This document shows positions 12,100-38,540 of a stretch of DNA of 64,000 nucleotides, one piece after another. Position 1 is the first letter of the stretch. Each line of letters opens with the position of its first letter. The stretch covers positions 15,313,466 through 15,377,465 of the forward strand of contig OX377206.1 of NCBI GenBank assembly GCA_947396885.1, written 5' to 3'. The translations under genes were made by a program, and so were the position numbers. This stretch comes from Heligmosomoides polygyrus polygyrus. Taxonomy: Eukaryota > Nematoda > Chromadorea > Rhabditida > Heligmosomidae. The notes under the pieces were generated by a model, which saw only the letters and a program-made list of their open reading frames with translations, was not told where the DNA came from and ran no database searches.

Positions 12100-12450
12100 T
12101 GGGGTGTTTACCAATTTCTTCTGGAACGCGCCACACGTTTTATTTCTGTGAAGCGTCGTTGAAGCAAATTGAATGCGTATTTGGCCAATGAATAAATAAA
12201 TAATTACTTCACCAATACAACGACTTGCAGTGGCCAGCCGATTTAGAAGTGGGTGTTTCATCCTTCCCAGACGAATCTGCTGCCAATTCACTTACCCGGA
12301 GACATGGGAGGTTTGTTTGGCTTGGGTGGGAAATCTGGGGCCGTATGCTCGTCTACCCCGAGTCTCCCCCAATGGGGGAACACGAGCATACGGCCCCTGA
12401 ACCAGGAACCTGGAGTCGCGTGCGCGCGACAGCCGGCAGCTCCTTTGCCT
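12100..12450 (-). mobile_element. tRNA-derived SINE, diverged copy with insertions
   Basis: Reading the minus strand, this matches the SINE defined by the copy at 22818-23109, including the CTGGTTC block and the segment complementary to GACTTGC(A/G)GTGGCCAGCC. It is interrupted by about 28 bases near 12186-12213 (GAATAAATAAATAAT) and by the 61 bp miniature fold-back element at 12337-12397. Divergence is higher than in the other copies. Confidence 0.75.
12337..12397. mobile_element. Miniature fold-back element, copy 2, inside a SINE
   Basis: 61 bp, starting GGGGCCGTATGCTCGT and ending ACGAGCATACGGCCCC. It interrupts the SINE between GGGAAATC and GAACCAGGAACC, which are nearly adjacent in other SINE copies, so both edges are placed within a base or two. 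Its left side matches the right side of copy 1 (7866-7978), so it sits in the opposite orientation. Confidence 0.85.
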
Positions 12451-15400
12451 CCGCCTTTTAAAAAATTAAATTTCAAACTTAATGGATTTTAATCTGAAAA
12501 AAAAAACAATGACATTTGGCTAGTTGAATAGTAGTGGATTCCTTCCAGAGTATTTGTTGGCGGTTTTTCAAAATAAGAATCTTAGAGGTAGCTGAATTGT
12601 GAAGTTTCTCTGAATTTTTTTAGACCATGTTGGTTTTTTAAATTTCATAAATAATGGACCGATGGATATAGCATATTTTCTACATCGTTTTTTTTTTCGT
12701 TTAGATCTATGAATGTAGTGGCAAAAAAATTCTCGAATTCGATGTGTAAATCCAGTTTAATTAAATGAAAAGACGATGCTTACCTGGAATTACTAGGAAG
12801 CAAGGCGTTTCTTATATTTTGTGACCCTCCTGTGGTTCATGTTTCTGAATGTTGCCGATGGATATCGACGAGGCTAGGGTGGCTTAACGTCAGTTGCTAG
12901 CCCCTTTGCACTATCCTTGTCGTCTCGAATTTCCCATCAACAGAGCAGAGGTCTGTTCTGGGCCGGAAATCGAATATCTAATGGCATCTCGAGGTGCGGC
13001 TTGCATTCCCGGCCAAGATAGATGAACCGATACATCATGGCTAAGTGGAACAAGTCTAGGTTTAGTAGGATTCCGCTAAATGTAGTGCTCCTATGGACGT
13101 TCTTTGATTGACCACTAAAGAATACCTGCATTGATAAGGATCCATTTCAATGACAACAACACTCATAGATGTCAGTCGCCTTTAAGTGCACTTTGGAGTA
13201 GGTTTTCTATGAGATAACTGTGCTTTGGAGCAAAATTCTTATCCAATTCTCAAAAAGATTTAAGGCGTAGTCGGATAAGAGAAACGCAGACTAAATTGCT
13301 GCTAAAAAGTCTTGGCTAGCCTCCATAGCGATTAGCGAACTTGTCGTGAGAACTCCAGTTAATCTAGTTGCCTCGGGAGTAATTCGGTCTCATTGATTCA
13401 GTCTGGCGCTAGCAATTCAGCAGCTCTCGGCGTATGAAAACGAAGAACGTGGTGAATCTGAAGGATTGCTCCGTTACAGCTCAGTCACGCCCACGGCAAC
13501 GGGCAGTAACTGGATGAATAGCTCAGAGTATCGCAAATTTATGGTTTGATGGTAGATCATAACACCTTCACCATCAGCAGAAATGCTAAAGAAGCTTACT
13601 TAAGCCTCTAGCCTCTGTTCTGAATCAAATAAGGGAAATCTTCGTGCTGTTTTCTTAGACTATTGTGGTCTGATCAAGACGCGGGGACCTCTCGGTTGGG
13701 ACCAAGGTTCGGGAACAATCCCATTCATGTGGTATTGGCTACACTGTGTTGGTCGAAAATCGTGTCACATTCACCCGGAGTGCATATTAGAAACCGGCGT
13801 GTCGACGTGACAGGCTAATCTTTCCGACAGGATTACGTAGATATTTGGGGTGGTGACGTTTCCGAACGAGAATACGCACGTGACACTTGTTCCCGATGAA
13901 AACACATGCGTAAGAACATTTGAGCGTTTCTATTTTAGGTGAAACAACGATAGTAAAGTGAAAAAAATCAGCCAATCAATCAGTAAAAAAAGTCAGCCTC
14001 ATTCTTCGTGCTGATGTGCCATATAGATTTGACATAATGGAACCTTTGGATAAAATCGATAAAATTCTAGGTCTCAGATTGCGTAGACATGCTCACGACC
14101 TTGAATCAGACGTAGATTGTGGTTGAATCCTTTTACGACATCCGAATGATCTGACGAATACCAAATCTAGTGCTTCGATGTTTCAGCCTTCAAAATTGCT
14201 ATTTTCTCACCCAATAACGAACGTTACGTCATACTTAATCCTAATGGCATAGAAGTGCTGCAGTTGTTTTAAAGAAAGTCAGGCTTCGATACAGATAGGG
14301 CAAGCATTAAAATTTTCCATGCGAACTTAATCTGGAATGCACTATAGAGACCAATCCTAGTCGAGAGGGCAATCCAAAAATGGCAATTGCGCCGCATCTC
14401 AAGTGTTACAACACTTCTGACCTGGATCTGACCGAGAAGGTTTTATGGCACCCGATTCTAAATAAGTTTAGAGGCGCCATTCCGGAGCGAAACATCCTGT
14501 CATTTCCAGCTGACATTGACTCAACGCGACGTTTTCACCACGTTCCTCGTCGCATCTGGTGATGGGCATGTACAGAATTTCGCGTTTTTCCTACGCTTCT
14601 TTCTACCGTAGGACTGACTGTTCTACATGGTGACGCCCCCCCCCCTCGACCCCATTTGCGCCGCCAATCCTTCGGCGCATTCAGAATAGATCCTGAAACT
14701 GAAAGGATCTTATCAGCTATTCCAGCTAATGGTCAAGGAAAGCTAGAACTGTTGTTAAGAGCAACTTCTGCTACCCTAACGAACCAGAACAAAACCAGAT
14801 GCACATCTGGCTTGTCTCGATTACATCTTCATACCGATGCCACCCTGCATGTAATTCTCCTGTGCTCGAGCATATGGCCCAGATGTGGGAGAATTCGTCT
14901 GCATGCTCAAAAATATGAAGAGCTCATCTCGTCATCAAACCATGAAGGGCATTAGTTCCTCCGAGCAACTGTCCCATCTGTTAAGAAATCTGGATGTTCC
15001 GTCTCCTCCCTCATTTCTCTTAAGGAATATAACTTAGTTTTTTTTTTTTGTCAATTGCAGTCCTTCAGGTCGTGGAACGGGTCAAAATGTACGCGTAGGG
15101 CTTTCAAAATATCTTGCAGTTGGTGGCATGCATCAGCTGCAGTACGTTAAAGCTTCATTGTATATTCACTGACCTCCTACTCGCGAATCCGTTCGGTCTC
15201 ATTTACGTCATTACCTCTTTCCTAGTTGGGGGGGGGGGGAAGGCAAGGAGGCCTGTGACTGCATTTCAAAAATGCGGAGGTCACGTGTGAAGTCTGTGTG
15301 AACCAATCAAATTAACGAGAACACTAACCAATCAACGAATAAATAGAAAAAAGTAGGAAAATAGCTAATCACGTTTGGACTGGATACCTGCCAATTTGGG

Positions 15401-15737
15401 CTAAGTTATAAATGGCAATAGTGCTGGACAGGGTTCCCACCCCGACTAGGAAGCATCCTGCTATTCCTTTTGTCTCTTCGTTCACTAATTTTCTACCGTC
15501 TCTCGGTCTGGCTGGAGGATGGCCGATTCTCGTAACCGCCTACTTTGGTCTGCCAGCTCTCGCAGCAGTAGACCACTTTCAGTGGTCTGAAAGGTTTTAC
15601 AGATCATTCATAAATGCCCGCGGAGATCACAACAACATTTATATGTACCAAAAAGAGACTTCGGGGCAAGGAGTCCATTGAAAGGCAGTGTGTACGCACG
15701 AATCTGCTCTATACGGCTGGAAAAAAGAGCAGACGAG
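12451..15737. other. Gene-free stretch
   Basis: No gene is recognised. C10 lies at 14636-14645 and G12 at 15228-15239. Frames up to 99 codons (for example 14656-14955) have no motif I recognise. Confidence 0.5.
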
Positions 15738-15990
15738 AAAAGGACGGGGTTGCCAAATCTTTTCGGATGCGCCACGCATTCTACTTCTACTGGATGTCGC
15801 CACTGACTTGTGATGGGCAGCCGATGAGAAGTCAGCGCTTTCTCCTTCCCAGACAAATCTGGTCAAATCTCGACAATTCACCGACCCCTGAGGGATAAGA
15901 GGGTTACTTGGCCTGAGTGGGAAATCCGAACAAAGAAGCTAGTATTGGATCACGCGACAGCCAGCATCCCCTCCGACTGTGCTACACGCC
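15738..15990 (-). mobile_element. tRNA-derived SINE copy
   Basis: The minus strand carries the family features: a head reading TAGCACAGTCGG (A box), a body block complementary to GATGCGCCACGCATTCTAC, and a 3' end towards 15738. It is diverged from the copy at 22818-23109. Confidence 0.75.
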
Positions 15991-16019
15991 CCCCAAGATT
16001 TAATAAACAGAGGTTTTTA

Positions 16020-16066
16020 TGGGCACGTCTAGCACAGTCGGAATAGTGACCGGCTGTCGCATGTAC
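16020..16066 (+). mobile_element. SINE head fragment
   Basis: GGGCACGTCTAGCACAGTCGG and CTGTCGCATG match the 5' head of the SINE family. It points away from the minus-strand copy 30 bp upstream, making a head-to-head pair. The rest of the element is missing. Confidence 0.6.
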
Positions 16067-18923
16067 TGCGAATCGATCCAAAGTTTGTTGCCACTTAATC
16101 CAAACAAGGCTATCGTATCTTTGAGTCGATAGATTAGTCCCAAACATATACGGGGGGGGGGGGGGGGTCAGCATACTTACTTATTCTTTTGGTGGCCACC
16201 GCAATTCATTTTACTGGCCGAATAGTCACCCAACCTTTCTCCTTGATGTCACCTAGAAAAATAATGCGTTGCGTTTCCCAAAAAGGGATTCAATTGAGCA
16301 GATCGTTGTCCCTTTGGAGTAGTTGCGATATTAGCTGCGTTATGTCGGAAAGTAGCAGCTGCTGTTATGAAGGAGGACGGGGCGAGCGGTGTAAAACGCG
16401 AACGGATTTCGATTTTTTTTTCTCCAATGATGTGCCGGCCAGGTGTTGGTCGGTCGGTCGGTCGGCTTTGACCGTAGATATGTAACCAAATTCCAATTGT
16501 TTTTAGTAAGTCCACTAAAACGAATGACTAAAAATAACCTTTTCCTTTGTTTTCGGTCACGTGGATTTTCCTTTCGGCCGCTCGCTGTTGTTTTGACGAT
16601 AATATATAGATGTTCTGTTTGCCACGTACTTTACATGCTAACCTACGATCAATGTTTGCTCGTTTTTTTTCTATCGATTACTGTCGTCAGTCGGCTTTCG
16701 CCCGCCGATCATCACTCGTTGCGTGATCCGCCGTCGTATGCGGTCGTATTTTTTTCGGCTTTGTTTCGCTTTCGTTACGAGATCAGATGAACCGATGCAG
16801 GTCTGGATGGGGTCATATATCTCGCACATCTGGCAGCTTCACCCTAGCTAATGTGGGATTAAATGTATTACTATAGTCACATTGCTAGAGTGTCATTGCT
16901 TAATGATATCATTTCAAATGTTTTTTGTCAAATTTTGAATTTTATGTAGGAAAATGTTGGTGAGACTTGCACCTGCACTCCTCCACAACTGCAAAATAAT
17001 GGCGTTACTCTAGAAAAAGGTGGCATCTTTACTTTGTATAATATTTGCCGAAGTACTTTACCGGACGTTCTGCTTTGATAAATCAGTATGATAACTATAT
17101 TTCTTTTTTCAAATCTCCACAGCTTTCATAATCTTTCTGTAAGCTGTTCCTTGGCGTATCCTGGAAGTAGCGCCATGTTTGCGATTCAAATTCCGCAACT
17201 TCTTCGCTGCTTGCTCAGATTTATAGCTGTGTTTCGCGAAAACTGTCGTGCTTCACAGACATCTCATTTATTGGACCAGTTTTGACGTTTATAGCAATTT
17301 TCTCGTTTTTGGGATATGGAAATGTTGAACCACTAATTGCTGGAGATTTCAATTTTCCGTAGTTTTAGCGGAGTTCCGAAGTAAATAACTCTGAAATTTT
17401 AGGCCGATTTTGGATTATAACTAGAATAGTCTAACCGTCAAACGTATTTGGAGGTTAAATCCAGGAGAACAACTTGTCGGTGAACTTTTTCCAGTTCATA
17501 TTTTTTGAACTCTTCCTAAGCGATTGGACTTAGCCTAGTCGGGGTGAGGGGGGGGGGGTTTAGGAAAGGAAAACAAGCATAAACAGAAGGTGGCTTATCT
17601 CTTATAGGAAATTGCATTGAAAGATCATTGCAATGTGTGATCTCTGTTGAATAGATCACTTTCAATTTTACAGTCTCGTCAAGGAGACTGAGAGTGAAGT
17701 GGTCGGCCCCACAAGGACAGATATTTACCAAATTTGAAGTTCCACTTTTTGTTTTTCCTTTCCGTTTTTTTTAAACATTTTCTTAATACCAACTGACCAA
17801 GCTTATTTCTTCTATATCGTTCTCATTTTTGAAGCTTGAAAGTATTCTACATTTGTTACTGGAAGTTTTAATTTGGGGCATTTTAACTACTGGAACTTTG
17901 GAGCAAATAACTGCGGAATAATTTGCTATTTCTGGATTCTTAAATAGAAATACCGTTTTATTATACATCTTCGAGGTTAAATCCGAATGAGCAGTTTGAT
18001 GACGAACTTTTGATTTCTCGTGCATTTAGAATTCTAGAGGCAGACCATTGCATTTTCCGTGATGAAGGCCTGATGTTGAATTTCTGTCCACATCCTTTTC
18101 ATTTTGTTCGTTTTTTTTTAAATCGCACTGGATTAAATTTATCTCTTCTGTGCGATCCTTGTTTTGGACAAAGCGGAGTAGATTTTGAAATGACCTTAAA
18201 TTTCGGAATGACCACCACGTTTTAAAGCTATGCATACCCTGTGGTGCCTCCAGACTTCGTAGTTATTTCTTTAAGAAAGATATTTTTATGGAGTTTCTTG
18301 CTGTTGAAGGACACAGAAGGTGCCTTCACAATTAATAGTTTTATAAAATACCCTCAGAGAGAAAAGATTTGAAATTACAGAATTTTTCGCACTAACAGCT
18401 TCGACTGTCGGGTTACGTGACCATTGTTCTCCAGTCTTCAAGTTTTGCTTTTCTTTTCCGTGTGAGGAACATGCGATGACGAATCTCAAGAATCATATAC
18501 ATTAAGTCTGTTCCTATGTGTCATCAGTTTTCGTTTATTAAATCGTAACGCGTCTAGCACATTCCACAAGTCATGAGGACAAATGAAAAAATCAATCCTA
18601 ACTTAAGTATTAACTTTTATTATAAGATCAAAGTCAAAAAGTATAAAGCAGCAAAGTTCAACTAAAGAAGAATCTGGTAGAGCACAGAATTTCTCCTCTT
18701 AAGAAATGAGAAGGAAGAGTTTGATAATTCAACTCCTAAAAGAGCCTTTGAATAAGTCTGTGGACTGTAAGAATCATTCCGTTCATGTCGAATTGCGATC
18801 AGAAATCGTCAGACGGGAGCTGATCCTGCATTAGTTCGTTTTTTTTTTTTTTTGGCTTGGATGCTCACCATTGCACCACTGGTGCTGTTTCAATGCAAGT
18901 TCGAATCTTTCTTTCACACAACT
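16067..18923. other. Gene-free stretch upstream of phosphofructokinase
   Basis: No gene is recognised. A G16 run lies at 16152-16167 and G11 at 17548-17558. A GTCG tetranucleotide run lies around 16449-16465. Segments near 17360-17520 and 17890-18020 share short blocks (GAGGTTAAATCC, AAATAACT) and may be an old direct duplication. Confidence 0.5.
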
Positions 18924-19087
18924 GGGGCCGGATTCATCAACAATTAGATCCATGGGTATGCGGGGTATAAGGGATAGAGATAAGATACAAGTCATGTAGA
19001 GATAAGCCAAGAGTCAGAGACGCAGACTTCATTGTGGGTAACTCTACCTCCTATACCCGTGGGTTAGTCGTTGATGAATCCGGCCCC
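18924..19087. mobile_element. 164 bp MITE with GGGGCCGGATTCATCAAC ends
   Basis: The left end GGGGCCGGATTCATCAAC is matched exactly by the inverse GTTGATGAATCCGGCCCC at the right end. Further inverted similarity follows (CATGGGTAT against ATACCCGTGG). It has no coding capacity. It lies about 590 bp upstream of the phosphofructokinase start codon, so it is part of the 5' flank of that gene. The class is not determined because the target duplication is unclear. Confidence 0.85.
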
Positions 19088-19676
19088 TGCTCGCTAACTT
19101 CTGTTCATTCATTCATTCATTCTCTTCGTAATGACTCTGTGACAAGAACGCAATCTGTATTCTGCAAATATATCGCCAAATTAAGGCTATTCAAGGCGCA
19201 GTGCTCATTGTGTGTCATACCTATGGAATTCTTCTCATATTCTTTGGCCTTCACCTCTATAGTTTTCAACTTATTTGCTATGTATTCCATGACTGGTGTG
19301 TAGTACGCATGTGGACAGATACTTCAGAAGGTTTTTGTCAGATTTGAGACTGTTATCGCGGCGAGACGGCGTTCTATTCGTAGCGAACTCTGCTCGGCCG
19401 ACGGCGAGGGCTGTTCTCCATGGGGAGCACCGTCCCCTCCCACCACTCGGTTTTTTCGCTTCGGACTTCCCACTTTCCCTCAGTGCGAGCATTGAGAGTG
19501 CGTCTCCTAGCAATTCTCCGCCTCACGTTCTCCAAATCGCCGCCTCTCAGTTCGTCAGCGTGGATTTCATCGTCCCCCCTCCCCTTCCCCCGTGCGCGCC
19601 CCCAACCCGTCTCGTCGCGTAACTAACCTAACCTGTCGCTACGTCGTCTCCACATGCGTAGTATTCACTGTCTAAC
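19088..19676 (+). promoter_or_regulatory. 5' flank of the phosphofructokinase gene
   Basis: This covers the span between the MITE and the start codon. It has an ATTC repeat at about 19106-19122, then from about 19360 a GC-rich part with C-rich runs (CCCCCCTCCCC). CTAACCTAACCTGTCG lies about 50 bases before the ATG. No TATA box or trans-splice site can be fixed by eye, so promoter and 5' UTR limits are inferred only from position. Confidence 0.35.
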
Positions 19677-34226
<14,550 letters not shown>

Positions 34227-34334
34227 GCCTTGTACATTAAGAGATATGCATATTTCTATTACTTAGATGATAGGTCTTAAATTTCTCCGTGAAAGCGTTA
34301 ATTGTAGACGTGTTAAGTAATTTAGTGTTGTAAT

Positions 34335-34340
34335 AATAAA
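34335..34340 (+). terminator. Poly(A) signal of phosphofructokinase
   Basis: AATAAA lies 108 bases after the stop codon, with no better signal in between. It is the likely cleavage signal and implies a short 3' UTR. Confidence 0.75.
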
Positions 34341-35224
34341 GTGGCTTGTTCAGTGAACGGTGTGGTATCATCTGAAGACGAGAGAGTGTGTAGGAAGATG
34401 TAGTGCTTCATGAAGATTAGTTATGTGATAATCTGAATTGACATTTCTTGCTGCTGAACTAGTGTTAACGAAGTATCAGTCCACGGATTACATCATATAA
34501 GGCGACGTAGTAATTTGGAAACACTGTTTTTCGAGCTCTTATAGAGAATCACTTTAGAAATCACTAACAGCAAAGTCCGATAACCCGTTTTTTGAAATAG
34601 GGAACTTGTTAGGGAACTTGTTAGTCTGGAATTCCTCGAGGAGCTCCCAAATGGTACTCACAGTAAAGTTATGTGGCAAGGTCCTGGAGCCTTGTGAAAG
34701 TGTGAAGGACAAACACAACTACGAGATGTTCCGGAGCGGGGATGGGCGGAAATTTTTAAAATTTTTCCAGAAAACAGAAAGTCGCTTTTGTCAGAATACA
34801 GAAAAGCCAAAAACGCCAGAAAGAAAATTTCACAATTATTAAGCCACGCAATTATTTATCTAAAGACCCGTTTTTCCAGTAGCAAATATTTTTTGTATGA
34901 CTAGAAATGTAGTGGTGGACCGGCGTTTTAGCTTGCAAGCGTTTTTAAAAATTTCTAGTACACTCCAGATTCAATACTATCAGTAAATTGTAAATCTTGA
35001 CTTATAGGTCCTAGGAATCTCGACATCTGAAGTGTGCGACATTACTCATCAGCCCCTTTAGAAACTGCTTTAATGATTACATGATTAATCGCGATACTAT
35101 GAGGATTTCTATGAAGAATCAATACTTTGGTTTTCCAAAAGTTGGGCTAGAGAGGAAAGGTAAAAAAGAGTGGCTTATAATTGATGAATCTTACCTATTG
35201 TATTCATCATCTTCAAATATAGCG
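34341..35224. other. Gene-free stretch
   Basis: No gene is recognised. Contains the small direct repeat GGGAACTTGTTA (34601-34624). Confidence 0.5.
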
Positions 35225-36195
35225 GTTTAAATCTCACTGTCCAGAATGTAGGTGTAATCACAAATCCACAATTCGGCAAGGGGATCCAATATTCCCGAAG
35301 CTGTTCAGCGCCACACTCGAAAACGTCATGCACGAACGAGAATGGGAAGACATGGGAGTGAAGGTCGCCGGCAACTGGCAATTTTCGCTTCGATGACGAC
35401 ATCGTGCTCATAACACCGAGCATCAGCCAGGCGGAGCTAATGCTGGCCGACTTCGATCGTGTATGTGGGAACGTTGGACTGCCGCTGAATCTTACGAAGA
35501 CGATGTTCATGAGGAGCGGACAAGTTTCTGATGCCCCACTCTCGCTCAACGGAACGAACATCTCCGAAGCTTGGGGAGCTTTCATGAACGTCGAAGAAGT
35601 CGCGAAGAAGACGAAAACGTCCGACTCCGTGCCCACCTATTCGACTTCACAGTTCTTCCTACCCTGACATACGCCTCAGAAACTTGAGCCACAGGAAAGC
35701 AGGATGAACGGTCATCGTCGCGCAGCGTGGAACCTAGAGGACGATGCTCGGAGTTAGACGACTCAAGCAAGTGAGAGAAGGCCTCCGGAGTTCCGAGCTT
35801 CGTCGACGTTCGAAGATCAGAGATCCTGTCTCATGGGCCAAGTTGTCGAAAATTAGGTGAGCCGGCCACGTAATGCGTTTCGCAGACACCCGCTGGACGA
35901 GAGCCGTCACCGACTGGATTCCGTGGGATGTCAAGAGAACACCAGGACGCCCACCAACGCGATGGTCGGACGTCTTCGTGAAAACCCTGAACGACCGATA
36001 TGACGCTCTTCGTGTCCCTCGAACGAGGAGGATCCATTGGAGCACTATGGCACGCTACAGGGACGAATGGAGACGCTGCTGGTGCCCGCTCGAACAACTT
36101 TGCGATCATCAGGACGACAGATGATACAGGAGATACTTGAAACATTTCATATATCACTACCTCATCACTACATCATTCAAATAAAAGGTGAATAA
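35225..36195 (+). pseudogene. RTE-1-like LINE remnant, 3' half
   Basis: The C-terminal part of an RTE-class reverse transcriptase. It begins near the motif IRQGDP, then SATLENVM, DDIVLITPS (the expected FADDIVL is damaged to FDDDIVL), LNLTKTMFM and LSLNGTNIS. It ends with the nematode RTE tail domain [30 protein letters not shown] and ALRVPRTRR. The reading frame shifts several times (around 35270, 35400, 35570, 35670 and 35860). The endonuclease and the first half of the RT are absent, as in typical 5'-truncated insertions. Smaller pieces of the same tail domain lie in both arms of the giant palindrome and at 62259-62415. Confidence 0.88.
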
Positions 36196-36952
36196 AACTT
36201 TTTTTGCCTCTTACTAATTTTTGACAAGCAAAAGCTGAGCAAAGCTCAGAGTTAGAAAAGCGGCTTTGCCTAAGGCTCTGTAGGAAACGATCATTGGGTA
36301 TGATCGAGCAAAAAATTTAAATTTTTAAACCGGAGATGGAGAATAACCCTACCCTCAGTAACTCAAGAACAAGCGGTTAGTTAATAGAGAATTAAATGCC
36401 CTTCAGAACACTAGTTTTGTAGCCTTTATATAAAGTTGCAAGTAATGGTAGATGGTCCGAACTGCTGTTAAAATCGAAAAGAGTACGAATCCAAATTATG
36501 GAAGTCGAGAAATGTCTTATGATGGATGCCAGCGACATTTACGCAATCAATCAAACAAACAAAGCAGCATAGTGCAGGAGTGTATGGCGCAATTTCTGCA
36601 CGAGCACATATAAAACGCAACACGCTTGCAATTTAAAATACTGTAAAACATAATATTGGAATGAAACTCACGATTCTGTGATGCTTTTGTACTCTTTTTA
36701 TTGCATTTCTATGATATAATTTTGTTTGCAGTTCTATTTTCTGTTTGTTTTTTGGCCATTTTTCCAGAAAACAGAAAAAATTGCCCAAAATGGCCAGAAA
36801 ATCAGAAAACAGAAATTTCGCCCATCTTTGTTCCGTAGTCTTATTGTTCATAAAATGCCGTACTATTTAATTTGCCAAAAAGGAGTAAAAAAGGGCGTGA
36901 TCACAGAGATTTGAAAGATGGAGTTCGGGGTCTCATTGGGACTTTTCGAATG
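36196..36952. other. Gene-free stretch
   Basis: AT-rich, with a self-complementary zone at about 36735-36815 (TTTTCTG and CAGAAAA words). No gene is recognised. Confidence 0.5.
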
Positions 36953-37045
36953 CGCTAAGTTTCCTACTCCTTCGGGATGTTGTGGAGCTGGTCGGCCGCA
37001 TACGTGTAGCACAATGACTTGCGTTTACTGCCCGACGAACTAGTA
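36953..37045 (-). mobile_element. SINE fragment
   Basis: Body part of the SINE family, rearranged: CTCCTTCGGGATGTTGTGGAG and ATGACTTGCG match. It is cut off on the right by the mariner whose TA target is 37047-37048. Confidence 0.55.
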
Positions 37046-37048
37046 TTA

Positions 37049-38304
37049 GGTTGGTGAAAAAGTCTTGCACTAAAAATTTTGAACAATTTTCAGGATTTAA
37101 CAGGAACTTCCAAGCCTGTTTGGTGCCACGTACTTGTAGCGCAAACATTCCTGAATATTTCGCATGCGTGGCAGGTTGCTTCTGAAAGTATATAAATACT
37201 ACGACTGCAGTGAAGGGAAAGCAATGGCTTCCATCAGTCAACGCGATCTACGCCCAGTGATGTTCTACGAGTTCCTGCAGCATAGCTCCGCAGGTTTAGC
37301 AGCAGCTAACATCTGTGCTGTATCCAGCGAGAACGTGGTTACACGATGGACAGTGTCTCGGGGGTTCAAGCGGTTCAAGGACGGAGATGTGTCCTTCGAA
37401 GATGCGCCACGCTCTGGACGCCTGTCGGCGGCGAATGACGACGCATAGCGGCTCGCTCTGAAAGAAAAGCCGAACGCAACCACTCGTGAATTATCGGAGG
37501 GTCTTCAGTGTCATCACACCTCCGTTGTTCATTATCTTCACGCTCTTGGATTTCGCAAGGTGGTCTCGACTTGGGCACCCACGATCTCCGTGACTCGGAC
37601 AAGGCTTCGCGACTGACTATCGCTCAGTCTCTCCTTGTCTGTTTTCGTAATAAGGATTTTCTCAAGAATGTCGTCACGGGAGATGAATCTTGGGTCTTCT
37701 TCGTTAACCATATTCGGAAGGCCCAGTGGCTCCCTCAAGGAGAACCACCTCCGAAGCAACCAAAGGCGGACGTCCGCCAGAGGAAAGTAATGCTGTGCTG
37801 TTGGTGGGATTCTCGAGGAATGCTCTATCATGAGCTTCTTGATGAGGGCAGCACAGTAACAGCAAACATCAGCTGCAGAAGCTGAGCGAAGCCATGTCGC
37901 GAAAACGGCAAGGACGGAAGAATGTTTACCTTCTTCACGACAATGCTCGCCCCCAAGTTGCAAGGTCGTCACGCCAGAAGATGCAGGAGCTTCGTTGGGA
38001 GGTGCTGCCCCACCCACCGTATTCGACAGACCTTGCGCCATCGGACTACCGCCTTTTCCGAGCTCTCAAGCAACGCTTGAGAGATAGGAGCTTCAACGAC
38101 CGAACAAAACTGGAATCCGAGGTGGTGCACTTCTTCGAGTCACAGCCGACTTCATTCTGGAAGAAAGGAATTCGTGACCACCCTATCTGGTGGCAAAAGG
38201 TTGTAGATGTAAATGGTAGTTACTTTGTTGAATGAAGTCGCTCAGAAATAAAGCAATTAGTTTTGAAAAAAAATTGCGCTTTGGTGCAAGACTTTTCACC
38301 AGCC
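37049..38304 (+). mobile_element. mariner transposon, 1,256 bp
   Basis: The terminal inverted repeats are GGTTGGTGAAAAAGTCTTGC at the left and the inverse of GGCTGGTGAAAAGTCTTGCA at the right, with TA on both sides (37047-37048 and 38305-38306). It contains a broken transposase gene. A mariner called bandit is known from a dog hookworm; whether this is the same lineage cannot be decided here. Confidence 0.93.
37224..38235 (+). pseudogene. mariner transposase, broken
   Basis: The DNA-binding N-terminus starts at ATG 37224 (MASISQRDLRPVMFYEFLQH), with the RTVSRG-like and DAPRSGR linker region. A stop codon lies at 37446-37448 and a frameshift near 37560. The catalytic core then reads TGDESW (first Asp), LHDNARPQ (second Asp, about 37937) and DLAPSDYRLF (third Asp); there are 34 residues between the second and third Asp, the D34D spacing of mariner. 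Another stop and a frame change lie at 37883-37894. The gene ends ...NGSYFVE at 38235. The enzyme would cut and paste the element at TA sites, but this copy cannot make it. Confidence 0.92.
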
Positions 38305-38540
38305 TAATATTTTATGATTCTCAGGGAAGTACGGATAACGGGATGCAGGATCCGAACCTTGAATCGATTTGGCGTGTACAGGAGAGCCTGCGCCGCTCTT
38401 GGCTGGTCTACCGCATGACAACTTAATAGATTCTAAGGTATAAAGGTTGAAGGTTATTGTTGGTGAAATGCATTCTAGAGGGGTCATTCACGTTCCACAT
38501 CTACGGCATACCGTAGTTGTTGTTGAAGTTAGAATAAGTA

